Origin: NVTR01 sp036480115
Lineage (GTDB): Bacteria; Pseudomonadota; Alphaproteobacteria; Rhodobacterales; Rhodobacteraceae
Direction of reading: 5' to 3'
NCBI GenBank assembly: GCA_965224795.1
Contig: CBDDAE010000001.1
Span: forward strand, 1,116,001-1,180,000
Length of the DNA stretch: 64,000 nt
Positions 17,890 through 26,882 of the stretch are shown here, piece by piece. The notes under the pieces were generated by a model. The model saw only the letters and a list, made by a program, of their open reading frames with translations. It was not told the DNA's origin and ran no database searches. Numbering within the stretch: position 1 is the stretch's first letter; the number at the start of each line of letters is the position of its first letter. The position numbers and the translations under genes were made by a program.

Positions 17890-18356
17890 CTAATATGTGT
17901 TGAATACCGGTTCTGAATGTCACTGGCGAATTGCTTAATTCGGTTGGCAAAGCGTTCATCCAGACTGGATTTAACCAGTTTTAATGATTGCACCAACAGT
18001 TTGGCCGACAGTGATTTTGGCGACAATTGCAGCCCGACAATAACCCGGGTACGACCCCGTGATAGAGGTAGGAATTCAACGTCAAAATCCGCCTCTACTC
18101 CGCCTGAAACAGATTGGATTAAGTAGCTGTTGGGCACATCATACTCGGTTAATTCACCCTTTGCCTTACGGGATTTCCCACGAAACGGAAACCTGACATT
18201 CCATTGCATTCCACAACCGTTGCAATTCAGATTATCAGCGCGATCCACTTCTATGCCACGACGTAAAGCCTGACGTTCCAGCGCATCAAAATCAGCCGTG
18301 CGATCAAAAACAAACTCAATCGGGGCTTCAATATCTTGTCGGGTGGAAAACTTCAT
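17886..18356 (-). CDS. SRPBCC-fold protein of unknown function
   Basis: A 156-residue protein resembling START/polyketide cyclase-like SRPBCC proteins: an N-terminal FSTRQDIEAPIEFVFDRTAD strand-helix start, a central WNVRFPFRGKSRKAKGEL, and a long C-terminal helix rich in leucine, serine and lysine. A pair of cysteines in NCNGCGM is unusual. Such folds form a hydrophobic pocket for lipids or polyketides, but the ligand here is unknown. The ATG at 18356 is preferred to a TTG two codons earlier. It lies 35 bases after nudC on the same strand and may be co-transcribed with it. Confidence 0.7.
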   Translation of the reverse strand: MKFSTRQDIEAPIEFVFDRTADFDALERQALRRGIEVDRADNLNCNGCGMQWNVRFPFRGKSRKAKGELTEYDVPNSYLIQSVSGGVEADFDVEFLPLSRGRTRVIVGLQLSPKSLSAKLLVQSLKLVKSSLDERFANRIKQFASDIQNRYSTHIS

Positions 18357-18391
18357 TTGCAACCTGCATTCACTTGCCGTTGATTCTGCGG

Positions 18392-19351
18392 CTAATCTAA
18401 GCGATCCGCAAGCCAGTTCTGCAAAAGAAATTGGGCAATGGAACCTACCCGGGGCGCATGTATATCCGGGTTTTGGCCAGCAAATATCGCCATCATTTGC
18501 TCTCGGCTAAGCCACATTGCATCTTCAATTTCCACCGGGTCAATTTCTAGCTTCGTAGTCAGTGCCTCGCCCCTACAGCCCACCATCAATGAAGTTGGAA
18601 ATGGCCAAGGCTGGGACGCCAGATAGCTGACAGCACCTACTTTAACGTCTACCTCTTCCAAAACCTCACGCCGCACCGCCGCTTCCAGCGTTTCACCTGG
18701 CTCAACAAATCCGGCCAACAGCGAATACATCCCACCCGGCCATCCTGGAGAGCGCCCTAGTAACACGCTATTTCCGTTTGTTATCAACATAATAACCACA
18801 GGGTCGGTACGCGGAAAATGGTGGGTTTCGCATGCCGGGCATTGCCGCTGCCAACCAGCCGCTGTCACCTGTGACGGTTGCCCACATCTAGCGCAAAAAC
18901 CGTGGCTTTCATGCCAGGCGAACAATGCTAATGCACTGGCCGCAAGTTCTGCGTCCATCGGGCTAAGATGGGCCATGACCTGGCGTAAGTCTCCGAACCA
19001 ATGGTCGCATGGCAGGTCGGGATGTTGAGTTCTGCTGGTATCATTAATGCCGCCATCAAAATCTGGTAGATCAACAGGTTGCCAGCAGGAAATATCATGA
19101 GCAAAGACCGGTTCAGATTTTACAAAACCCAGAAAAACCGGATCTTGCGAGGCATGATCAAATATTCTGTCGCTCAATGGTAGTCTTATTGCATACGGCT
19201 GTTCATCACCCGCCAACAGCACCCTGCCCTGCCAGATGACAATGGCGCACCCACTATTCACCAGCTTAGCGATTCTATTTGAATCGCTGCGCAAATGCGC
19301 CGCCCGGTCCAAACCACCACCGCCAAATGTCACCGTTTCTGCAAGTCGCAT
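18392..19351 (-). CDS. nudC: NAD(H) pyrophosphatase NudC
   Basis: A 319-residue Nudix hydrolase. It has the NudC zinc ribbon (CARCGQ ... CPACETHHFPRTDP), a full Nudix box (GFVEPGETLEAAVRREVLEE), and the NudC-specific SQPWPFPTSLM downstream. The family cleaves NADH to NMNH and AMP and removes NAD caps from RNA. I chose the ATG at 19351 with AAGGGA upstream; the frame stays open 25 codons further but without similarity. It is divergent from cpdB, another nucleotide-scavenging enzyme, across about 200 bases. Confidence 0.92.
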   Translation of the reverse strand: MRLAETVTFGGGGLDRAAHLRSDSNRIAKLVNSGCAIVIWQGRVLLAGDEQPYAIRLPLSDRIFDHASQDPVFLGFVKSEPVFAHDISCWQPVDLPDFDGGINDTSRTQHPDLPCDHWFGDLRQVMAHLSPMDAELAASALALFAWHESHGFCARCGQPSQVTAAGWQRQCPACETHHFPRTDPVVIMLITNGNSVLLGRSPGWPGGMYSLLAGFVEPGETLEAAVRREVLEEVDVKVGAVSYLASQPWPFPTSLMVGCRGEALTTKLEIDPVEIEDAMWLSREQMMAIFAGQNPDIHAPRVGSIAQFLLQNWLADRLD

Positions 19352-19552
19352 GGTATTTTTTCCCTTACTTTCTGCCTCAGCGTGTAACCCGAACAGCGAA
19401 GACGGTTGAATCAAAACAAAATTCAATCCTTGCTTGTATGCATATATCTAAATACAATCTAAGGTGTTTTACCTGTTGATCAAATACCCTGCCTGACACC
19501 GCGCCATTATGTTAATGTCTTCCTTTAATCGATAAATCTAGGGAGAATTAGT

Positions 19553-21532
19553 ATGACAATCCGAATGACTCACCCAATTTCGCGCCGCAGATTCTTGACC
19601 AGCACAACCGCCGGGGCTTCTTTGATTGCACTTCATCCTTTTTCTGCTTTTGCGGCAGGTAATCAGGCCCATCTTCGGATCATGGAAACAACCGATCTGC
19701 ACGTGCATGTCTTCCCCTACGATTACTACGCCGACAAACCGCGCGACACGGTCGGGCTGGCCCGAACCGCTGCCCATATCGCCGATATCCGAGCGGAAGC
19801 AACCAACACAATGCTGGTGGACAATGGCGACTTCTTACAAGGCAATCCAATGGGCGACTACATCGCCTATGAGCGCGGTATGAAAGAGGGTGACATGCAC
19901 CCTGTCATTCTGGCGATGAATTCGCTTGGCTTTGATGCCTCTACCGTCGGCAACCACGAATTTAACTATGGTCTTGATTTCCTGATGAAATCTCTGGCCG
20001 GGGCTAATTTTCCAGTTGTAAGCTCAAACATCGCCAAATCTATGGGGTCTGATCCCACTCAGGATGAAACCCTGCTACCGCCCTATGTTATCCTGGATCG
20101 TAAAGTCACTGACGGCGATGGCGTTGAGCATGACATCAAGGTCGGCCTCATCGGTTTTGTACCGCCACAAATCATGAACTGGGACCGCCAGCATCTGGAA
20201 GGCAGCGTCAATACCCGCGATATCGTTGAAACTGCGCGTGCCTACGTGCCACAGATGAAAGAAGCCGGGGCAGATATCATCATTGCCCTTAGCCATTCCG
20301 GCATTGGCTCGGCCGATCATACCGATGGTATGGAAAACGCCAGTGTCCCCTTGGCACAGGTTGACGGTATCGATGCACTTATGACCGGCCATAGCCACCT
20401 GGTTTTCCCATCCTCAAAATATGACGAATTTGCTGGTGTCGATGTGGCCAGTGGCACCATCCACGGCAAGCCTGCCACTATGGGCGGGTTTTGGGGCAGC
20501 CATTTGGGGGTTATTGACCTGATGCTGGAACAGGAAGCCGGCGAATGGCGTGTCGTGACCACATCCACCGAGGTGCGACCAATTTCCAAACGCAATGAAG
20601 ACCGTTCAACCAGCGCCTTAGTTGAAAGCGTGCAGGATGTATTGGATTCCGTAACTGCGGAACATGAGGCGACACTGGCCTATGTACGGCGCGGCGTTGG
20701 TACAACTTCAGCCCCATTGCACAGCTATTTCGCGTTGGTGGCGGATGACCCGTCAGTGCAAATCGTGTCCATTGCACAAAAATGGTACATTGAGGAAATG
20801 ATGAAAGGTACTGAATACGAAGGTCTGCCAATCTTGTCCGCAGCGGCACCATTTAAGGCGGGTGGCCGGGGTGGGCCAGAATACTACACCGATGTGGCAG
20901 CCGGTGATGTGGCGATCAAGAACGTCGCCGATCTGTATCTCTATCCAAACACCGTTCGGGCAGTAAAAATCAATGGTGCTCAGGTCAAAGACTGGCTGGA
21001 ACGTTCGGCCGGTATGTTCAATCAGATCACACCGGGTATGGCGGATCAGGTTTTGCTGAATGACGATTTCCCCAGTTACAACTTTGATGTAATGGACGGA
21101 GTAACTTACCAGATTGACCTGTCTCAGCCTTCAAAATATGACCCTAAAGGCGAAGATTTGAACCTGGATGCCAACCGTATTGTTAATCTGATGTTTGATG
21201 GCAAACCGGTGACCGATGACATGGAATTCGTCATCGCTACAAACAATTACCGTGCTTCAGGCGGTGGATCGTTCCCCGGGGCCAAGGGCGACACGATTAT
21301 CTTTGAAGCACCGGATACCAACCGCGATGTCATTGTCCGCTACATCGTTCAGGAAGGAACGATTAATCCTTCAGCTGATGCCAACTGGACATTTGCGCCC
21401 TTGGATGGGGCCAGTGTGTTGTTTGATACCGGACCTGCGGCCAAACAATATATGGGTGATGTCAAAGGTGTAGATATCGAAGAAGCTGGCGACGGACCCG
21501 AAGGCTTTGCCCGTTTTCGAATACAAATGTAG
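19553..21532 (+). CDS. cpdB: Periplasmic 2',3'-cyclic-nucleotide phosphodiesterase / 3'-nucleotidase
   Basis: A 659-residue exported enzyme that opens 2',3'-cyclic nucleotides and releases phosphate from 3'-nucleotides. The N-terminus has a twin-arginine type signal (SRRRFLTSTTAGASLIAL) ending in AFAAG. The metallophosphoesterase domain shows METTDLHVHVFPYD, DNGDFLQGN, VGNHEFNYG and GHSHLVFP metal ligands. The C-terminal nucleotidase domain carries TNNYRASGGGSF. The ribosome binding site GGGAGAA precedes the ATG. It is followed by a hairpin region and the SRP RNA gene. The role is phosphate and nucleoside salvage. Confidence 0.94.
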   Translation: MTIRMTHPISRRRFLTSTTAGASLIALHPFSAFAAGNQAHLRIMETTDLHVHVFPYDYYADKPRDTVGLARTAAHIADIRAEATNTMLVDNGDFLQGNPMGDYIAYERGMKEGDMHPVILAMNSLGFDASTVGNHEFNYGLDFLMKSLAGANFPVVSSNIAKSMGSDPTQDETLLPPYVILDRKVTDGDGVEHDIKVGLIGFVPPQIMNWDRQHLEGSVNTRDIVETARAYVPQMKEAGADIIIALSHSGIGSADHTDGMENASVPLAQVDGIDALMTGHSHLVFPSSKYDEFAGVDVASGTIHGKPATMGGFWGSHLGVIDLMLEQEAGEWRVVTTSTEVRPISKRNEDRSTSALVESVQDVLDSVTAEHEATLAYVRRGVGTTSAPLHSYFALVADDPSVQIVSIAQKWYIEEMMKGTEYEGLPILSAAAPFKAGGRGGPEYYTDVAAGDVAIKNVADLYLYPNTVRAVKINGAQVKDWLERSAGMFNQITPGMADQVLLNDDFPSYNFDVMDGVTYQIDLSQPSKYDPKGEDLNLDANRIVNLMFDGKPVTDDMEFVIATNNYRASGGGSFPGAKGDTIIFEAPDTNRDVIVRYIVQEGTINPSADANWTFAPLDGASVLFDTGPAAKQYMGDVKGVDIEEAGDGPEGFARFRIQM

Positions 21533-21549
21533 TGCCAAGCTGGCTGAAT

Positions 21550-21616
21550 GCCTCCGGTGGCGATTTTGCTTTTGAGAAGAAAACCTTCTTCTTTTAGTAA
21601 ATAACCCGCCGGAGGC
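21550..21616. terminator. Large hairpin after cpdB, including dispersed element copy 2
   Basis: Outer arms GCCTCCGG (21550-21557) and CCGGAGGC (21609-21616) can pair, and an inner stem GAGAAG / CTTCTTC lies between. The right half (21585-21616) is a diverged copy of the dispersed element, with the same CTTCTTCTTTT tail as copy 1. It starts 17 bases after the cpdB stop. A terminator role is likely but there is no long T run on the plus strand after it. Confidence 0.6.
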
Positions 21617-21716
21617 ACCGCGACACGGCCTATGCCTTGGCGCAGCAAAACTAATGACACCAACAGGCGTCCCCTTCATCTTAACCTTGCGAATCCACCC
21701 TATACCCCCTAAAAAG

Positions 21717-21816
21717 CCCGAGAGGTTGGCGCGGGCGGACGCCTCGCCAACCCGGCCAGGTCCGGAAGGAAGCAACCGTAACGAGTCCCGTTTGGGTCGT
21801 TGTCCAGCCTCTCACC
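21717..21816 (+). ncRNA. ffs: Signal recognition particle RNA, small bacterial form (4.5S-like)
   Basis: Contains the conserved SRP domain IV loop sequence GGTCCGGAAGGAAGCA (21759-21774) with the asymmetric-loop partner AACGAGTC downstream. The outer helix pairs GAGAGGTTGG (21720-21729) with CCAGCCTCTC (21804-21813). The length of about 100 bases fits the small bacterial type. It binds Ffh and guides membrane-protein synthesis. The exact ends are estimated from the outer helix. Confidence 0.95.
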
Positions 21817-21926
21817 TAAATCAGGCCCATTAGCACAGGAGGGCAGTTATGATTGTTTTTCACACCCTCCGGGCGTGCCCTTGGGCCGCATAAGCAGCCA
21901 TGTCGCATATAGCCCGATGATCTTAA

Positions 21927-21956
21927 CCCTTGTGCCGGGAGCACGGGGGATTGTTT
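21927..21956 (+). terminator. Hairpin between ffs and rsgA
   Basis: A 9-bp stem with two G-U pairs (21927-21935 with 21941-21949) and loop CGGGA is followed by ATTGTTT. It sits 24 bases before the rsgA ATG. It may end an upstream transcript or act as an attenuator of rsgA; neither is demonstrated. Confidence 0.4.
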
Positions 21957-21979
21957 AGCATTATCCGAGGCTTACCAAA

Positions 21980-23041
21980 ATGAAACCTACAGAAACCACC
22001 CTGCCTGACATGGGCTGGACGCAATTCTTTCAGTCACAAATTGAGATTGAAGAATACGATCGATTAACTCCGGTGCGCGTCACCGAAGTACACAGAAATG
22101 CCATTGAAACCATTGGACAGTCCGGACAGACGCGTCTGCCCATGACGGGCGAGCTGGTAGACCACGGCGTGGCAGTGGGCGACTGGATTGTGACCGATAA
22201 AAATACAGACTTGCCGGTTCGCGTACTGACCCGCAAAACCCTGCTGCAACGCCGGGCGTCTGGCGATGACCCTTCGGCACAACTGATCGCCGCCAATGTC
22301 GACACGTTGTTTATCGTGTCCTCTTGTAACGCTGATTTCAATATCGCAAGACTAGAACGCTATATGGCACTGGCTCACCAGGCCGAAATTGAGCCTGTTA
22401 TAGTTTTAACTAAGGCCGACCTGTGCGATGAACCGGAAGAATTCCGGCAACGGGCCCAATCTGGCCTGCAGGGCGTGGTCGTGGAAACTGTTGTTGCCAC
22501 TGACCCAAAGGTCGCCAAGCAACTGGAGCCCTGGTGTTCCAAGGGTCTGACAGTGGCGTTGCTTGGTTCATCTGGAGTTGGCAAATCTACCCTGATTAAC
22601 GCGCTTACCGGCGCTGGCGTACTAACCCAGGACATCCGCGAGGACGATGCTAAGGGGCGCCACACCACAACCCGGCGCTCGATGCATCGCACGCCTACGG
22701 GTGGCTGGGTGATTGATACGCCAGGTATGCGCAGTCTGCGGCTGACAGATGTGGCCGAGGGCGTAGATATGGTATTCGCCGATGTCTCAGAACTGGTGCA
22801 ATATTGCAAATTTCGCGACTGTAAACATGAAACTGAACCGGGCTGTGCCATTCAGAGCGCCATTGCCGCCGGCGACCTGGACCCGGCGCGCCTGGTCCGC
22901 TGGCAAAAGCTGCAACGCGAAGACGCCCGCCATACCGAAACCCTGGCGCAGGGCCGTGAACGTACCCGTTCACTTAATAAAAAATACGCCGGGGGAAAAG
23001 CCCGCCTGAAAGCAAAAAAGGGTGATTTTTATCAACCCTAA
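21980..23041 (+). CDS. rsgA: Small ribosomal subunit biogenesis GTPase RsgA
   Basis: A 353-residue circularly permuted GTPase that acts late in 30S maturation. Visible are an N-terminal OB-fold, then the G4 motif TKAD (about residue 137), the G1 P-loop GSSGVGKST (about residue 196), G3 DTPGMRSL and the C-terminal zinc site (CKFRDCKHETEPGCAI). The permuted order G4-G1-G3 is diagnostic. It overlaps the rsmJ start by 20 bases, joining two 30S-related genes. Confidence 0.95.
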   Translation: MKPTETTLPDMGWTQFFQSQIEIEEYDRLTPVRVTEVHRNAIETIGQSGQTRLPMTGELVDHGVAVGDWIVTDKNTDLPVRVLTRKTLLQRRASGDDPSAQLIAANVDTLFIVSSCNADFNIARLERYMALAHQAEIEPVIVLTKADLCDEPEEFRQRAQSGLQGVVVETVVATDPKVAKQLEPWCSKGLTVALLGSSGVGKSTLINALTGAGVLTQDIREDDAKGRHTTTRRSMHRTPTGGWVIDTPGMRSLRLTDVAEGVDMVFADVSELVQYCKFRDCKHETEPGCAIQSAIAAGDLDPARLVRWQKLQREDARHTETLAQGRERTRSLNKKYAGGKARLKAKKGDFYQP

Positions 23042-23633
23042 ACCTGCAACTCTCACTATCGATTTCACCACCGGCGCTGTGGATCACCGGCGCCGTTTTG
23101 GCGGCGGGCGTGGCCAGGCACTACCTCGTGCCGTTGGCATGAAATCCGGGCCTGTTGTGGATGTTGTCGATGCCACCGCCGGGTTGGGGCGGGACGCATT
23201 CTTGCTGGCCTCGCTTGGGACACGTGTCACACTGATTGAGCGCTCGGAAAAGATGCACAGCTTGCTGGCAGGTGCATTGGCCCATGCGCGCAAAGCGGGT
23301 GGCGATATTGCAGATGTCATTGATCGTATGACCCTGTTGCACGGGGATGCGCGCGATCTGCTGCCCGGGCTAAACCCGCAAGTTGTGCTGGTAGACCCTA
23401 TGCACCCACCCCGAAATTCCAGTGCCCTTGTGAAACGGGAAATGCGCCTGTTGCGAGAAATTGTTGGAACCGACGAAGATTCAGTCACGTTGATGCAGAT
23501 CGCACTGAAAACTGCCCGCAAGCGTGTGGTGCTAAAATGGCCGCTTCGCGCAGATCCGATGGCCGGGATAGGGCCTGCGTCGCATCAGATTTTGGGCAAA
23601 TCTACCCGTTTCGATGTGTACATGATTGGTTAG
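23022..23633 (+). CDS. rsmJ: 16S rRNA (guanine-1516-N2) methyltransferase RsmJ
   Basis: A 203-residue SAM-dependent methyltransferase. It shows the RsmJ pattern: DATAGLGRDAFLLASLG for SAM binding, LIERS at strand 2, LVDPMHPPR as the catalytic loop, and SALVKREMRLLREIVG after it. The GTG start at 23022 lies inside the rsgA end, with AAAAAAGG just upstream, so the two are probably translated together. Its stop overlaps the stop of the convergent membrane protein gene by four bases. Confidence 0.92.
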   Translation: MIFINPKPATLTIDFTTGAVDHRRRFGGGRGQALPRAVGMKSGPVVDVVDATAGLGRDAFLLASLGTRVTLIERSEKMHSLLAGALAHARKAGGDIADVIDRMTLLHGDARDLLPGLNPQVVLVDPMHPPRNSSALVKREMRLLREIVGTDEDSVTLMQIALKTARKRVVLKWPLRADPMAGIGPASHQILGKSTRFDVYMIG

Positions 23634-23902
23634 CTACCAAACATCGCCATGCCCAGCCCAACAACTAGCAGCGCCAGTGCCATTACCAATGGCACAGCAC
23701 TAACCCTGCGAATCCCAGATCCTTTGGGAAACGACCAGCCAATGCCCCAACAGCCAAAGGCCAGAATTCCTGCAACTCCTTGCCAACCCAAGAAACCAAC
23801 TGACCGGGTTATGCCACCATCCTTATCGGGCGACAGGGTAAGAAAGAAAATTGAATACCCCCAGGCCGCAACCCAAAGCGCAAGCAAGACCATCAATAGC
23901 AT
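23630..23902 (-). CDS. Small three-helix membrane protein of unknown function
   Basis: A 90-residue protein with three predicted membrane segments: LLMVLLALWVAAWGYSIFFL, VGFLGWQGVAGILAFGCWGI, and AVPLVMALALLVVGLGMAMF. The ATG at 23902 is chosen because AGGAAG lies eight bases upstream; longer versions lack such a site. I do not recognise a named family. It sits between rsmJ (convergent, 4-base stop overlap) and dnaX (divergent). Confidence 0.65.
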   Translation of the reverse strand: MLLMVLLALWVAAWGYSIFFLTLSPDKDGGITRSVGFLGWQGVAGILAFGCWGIGWSFPKGSGIRRVSAVPLVMALALLVVGLGMAMFGS

Positions 23903-24065
23903 GTTGCGAACTTCCTGATTATTTTGCGCCACTACCTGTGCCCCATCCATTGCAATAAGGATAAAACTAACGCCCTGCCGCAAGGACCGTAAAGGGCAAA
24001 CTGCCGGTTCCAAATATGAGCAAAGCACTTTAACCTGACGGGGTACGATTCACTGTGGGGACCTG

Positions 24066-25844
24066 ATGGGCGAAACCAAAGAAACTGGCTACCGCGTACT
24101 GGCGCGAAAGTACCGGCCAGAAACCTTTGCGGATCTGGTCGGACAGGATGCGATGGTGCGCATCTTGAAAAATTCTTTTGAAACTGATCGTATTGCCCAG
24201 GCATTTATCCTGACAGGTATTAGGGGTACCGGCAAAACCAGTACCGCACGAATTATAGCCAAAGGCATGAATTGCATTGGTAAGGACGGCAATGGCAAGG
24301 CCACTGTAGAACCTTGCGGGGTTTGCGATCCTTGTATTGCCATCGCCCAGGGCCGCCATGTTGACGTTATGGAAATGGATGCCGCCAGCCGTACCGGCGT
24401 TGGCGACATTCGCGAAATCATTGACAGCGTGCAGTATCGCGCCGCTTCGGCGCGCTATAAAATATACATCATCGACGAAGTTCACATGCTATCCACCAAC
24501 GCCTTCAATGCGCTGCTGAAAACACTGGAAGAACCCCCGGAGCATGTGAAATTCATCTTTGCCACTACAGAAATACGCAAAGTTCCGGTGACTGTCCTGT
24601 CGCGCTGCCAACGCTTTGATCTGCGCCGGATAGAACCGGAAGACATGATCGCGCTGCTGCAAAAGATCGCAAACGCTGAAAAAGGCAAAATCACCGACAA
24701 TGCGCTAGCGCTTATCACGCGGGCCTCGGAAGGCTCTGCGCGCGATGCCACATCGCTGTTGGATCAGGCCCTGTCGGTTGGATCCGGTGAAACCACCGCT
24801 GATCAGGTGCGCGCCATGTTAGGTCTGGCCGATCGTGGCCGTGTTTTAGATCTGTTTGATCTGATCATGTCGGGTAACGCGGCGGGGGCTTTGGCAGAAC
24901 TGTCGGCACAATATGCGGACGGCGCAGATCCAATGGCCGTGCTGCGCGATCTGGCCGAGATCACCCACTGGGTTTCGGTGATCAAAATTACGCCCGAAGC
25001 AGTGAATGACCCAACTGTGTCACCCGATGAACGCACCCGCGGACAAGCGATGGCCGAAAAACTACCCATGCGCGCCATGACCCGAATGTGGCAAATGTTG
25101 TTAAAGTCGCTGGAAGAGGTGGCTATGGCACCTAACGCCATGATGGCGGCTGAAATGGCAGTAATACGTTTGACCCATGTTGCGGATCTGCCTTCACCGG
25201 AAGAACTGCTGCGCAAATTGCAAAACGCCCCGTCTCCATCGGTTTCAGCCCCCCCGACGTCCTCAAACGCAAACACTGCCGCCCCGAACGGGCCCAGCGG
25301 TAACAGCATGGTTTCACAGGTTGAAACCCCTACAGCCACCAGAACACAGGAATCGCCAACCGGTGGCGGTGCCGCCACAGCTCTGGCAACACAAGCCGAA
25401 ACAAATCTAAGTCGTTTCATTGATTTTGACAGCGTTGTCGCCCTGATCCGGCACAATCGCGACGTAAAGCTGTTGATAGAGATTGAAACCTGCCTTCGAT
25501 TGGTCAGCTACCGACCCGGCCGCATTGAATTTGCACCAACCGACAATGCGCCGCGCGATCTGGCCAGCCGACTGTCAGCCCGACTGCAGGGTTGGACCGG
25601 GATTCGCTGGGGCGTCAGCATTGTTGCCAAGGGCGATGCCCCGACAATTGCTGAAACGCGGGACAAGCAGGATCACCAGAAAAAAGCAGATGTCCGGTCC
25701 CATCCCCTTGTGGAAGCCGTATTTCAAGCCTTTCCCAAGGCCAAGATTATTGCCATTCGCACCCCCGCCGACATTGCATTAGAAGCTGCCGACGGGGCCC
25801 TGCCAGAAGTCAGTGACGAATGGGACCCGTTTGAAGAGGACTAG
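24066..25844 (+). CDS. dnaX: DNA polymerase III subunit gamma/tau
   Basis: A 592-residue clamp-loader ATPase. The AAA+ module has Walker A GIRGTGKTSTARI, a zinc module CGVCDPC, Walker B IIDEVHMLS, and sensor/arginine-finger region SRCQRFDLRR. A proline/alanine/threonine-rich linker (about residues 375-425) leads to a C-terminal tau domain that contacts the polymerase subunit. GGGGACC precedes the ATG. It is the first gene of the classical dnaX-ybaB-recR operon. I see no obvious slippery site such as that used by E. coli to make gamma. Confidence 0.96.
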   Translation: MGETKETGYRVLARKYRPETFADLVGQDAMVRILKNSFETDRIAQAFILTGIRGTGKTSTARIIAKGMNCIGKDGNGKATVEPCGVCDPCIAIAQGRHVDVMEMDAASRTGVGDIREIIDSVQYRAASARYKIYIIDEVHMLSTNAFNALLKTLEEPPEHVKFIFATTEIRKVPVTVLSRCQRFDLRRIEPEDMIALLQKIANAEKGKITDNALALITRASEGSARDATSLLDQALSVGSGETTADQVRAMLGLADRGRVLDLFDLIMSGNAAGALAELSAQYADGADPMAVLRDLAEITHWVSVIKITPEAVNDPTVSPDERTRGQAMAEKLPMRAMTRMWQMLLKSLEEVAMAPNAMMAAEMAVIRLTHVADLPSPEELLRKLQNAPSPSVSAPPTSSNANTAAPNGPSGNSMVSQVETPTATRTQESPTGGGAATALATQAETNLSRFIDFDSVVALIRHNRDVKLLIEIETCLRLVSYRPGRIEFAPTDNAPRDLASRLSARLQGWTGIRWGVSIVAKGDAPTIAETRDKQDHQKKADVRSHPLVEAVFQAFPKAKIIAIRTPADIALEAADGALPEVSDEWDPFEED

Positions 25845-25922
25845 CGCCAGACCCTTGAAGCGCCCCCTTCCAAGGCGTATCTGTCTTGCCTAACACACGG
25901 TTTAATAATCAGGAGAATTGCA

Positions 25923-26267
25923 ATGCTCAAAGGCCTCGGCGGTCTTGGCGATATGGCCAAGATGATGAAATCAGCGCAGGAAATGCAGGCTAAAATGACG
26001 GCAATGCAGGAGGACCTGAATGCCATAACGGTTGTCGGTGAATCTGGGGCAGGGCTGGTGCGGGCCACGGCTACTGCAAAGGGCGAATTGACGGCCCTGG
26101 AAATAGATCCAAGCATTTTTAATCCGGATGAAAAAGAAGTGGTGGAAGACCTTATCCTTGCCGCCATTAAAGATGCCCAGATGAAAGCCAGCGATCGCAG
26201 CCAACAGGAAATGAGCCGCCTGACCGAATCCATGGGCCTGCCAGCCGATATGAAGCTGCCTTTCTAG
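25923..26267 (+). CDS. ybaB: YbaB/EbfC family nucleoid-associated protein
   Basis: A 114-residue DNA-binding protein of the YbaB/EbfC family. The N-terminus is glycine-rich (MLKGLGGLGDMAKMMKSAQE) and leads into the long helix with alternating MQ residues. The core ALEIDPSIFNPDEKEVVEDL matches the family sheet. GGAG lies seven bases before the ATG. It sits between dnaX and recR, its usual place, and it may help RecR-linked repair or nucleoid packing. Confidence 0.94.
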   Translation: MLKGLGGLGDMAKMMKSAQEMQAKMTAMQEDLNAITVVGESGAGLVRATATAKGELTALEIDPSIFNPDEKEVVEDLILAAIKDAQMKASDRSQQEMSRLTESMGLPADMKLPF

Positions 26268-26275
26268 GCGCGCCG

Positions 26276-26872
26276 GTGAACAACGCCACCAAAGACATCG
26301 ACGCCCTGATTGACCTTATGGCCAGGTTGCCGGGGCTCGGCCCCCGTTCGGCGCGACGGGCAGTTCTGCACATGATCAAGAAACGCGGGGCTTTGATGAC
26401 ACCGCTGGCTGACGTGTTGCACACGGTTGCCGCCACCGCGCGCGAATGCCTGAATTGCGGTAATATCGGCACCAGTGACATTTGCGAAATTTGCACTTCA
26501 GAAAAGCGCGCAACCGGTGAAATTTGCGTCGTTGAAGACGTGGCTGACCTTTGGGCGATGGAACGCGCAGCGGTTTTCAAAGGCCGCTACCACGTGCTTG
26601 GCGGCACTCTGTCTGCGCTGGATGCTGTCGGACCTGATCAGCTGCGTATTCCCAAATTGCTGGACCGGGTGGCATCCGAAAACATCACCGAAGTTATTCT
26701 GGCCCTGAACGCCACCATCGACGGGGCCACCACAGCGCATTACATTGCGGATGAACTAGGGGACCGGGTAAAAGTAACGTCACTGGCCCAGGGCGTCCCC
26801 ATTGGCGGAGAACTTGACTATCTGGATGACGGCACTATTTCAGCAGCCCTAAAAGAGCGTAAATCATTTTAA
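26276..26872 (+). CDS. recR: Recombination mediator RecR
   Basis: A 198-residue protein that, with RecF and RecO, loads RecA on gapped DNA. It has the helix-hairpin-helix LARLPGLGPRSARRA-like N-terminus (here MARLPGLGPRSARR), the zinc finger CLNCGNIGTSDICEIC, and the Toprim domain starting at ICVVEDVADLWAME. The C-terminal GVPIGGELDYLDDGT is conserved. The start is GTG at 26276, eight bases after the ybaB stop, so it is co-transcribed with dnaX and ybaB. Confidence 0.96.
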   Translation: MNNATKDIDALIDLMARLPGLGPRSARRAVLHMIKKRGALMTPLADVLHTVAATARECLNCGNIGTSDICEICTSEKRATGEICVVEDVADLWAMERAAVFKGRYHVLGGTLSALDAVGPDQLRIPKLLDRVASENITEVILALNATIDGATTAHYIADELGDRVKVTSLAQGVPIGGELDYLDDGTISAALKERKSF

Positions 26873-26882
26873 TATCAGCTAG

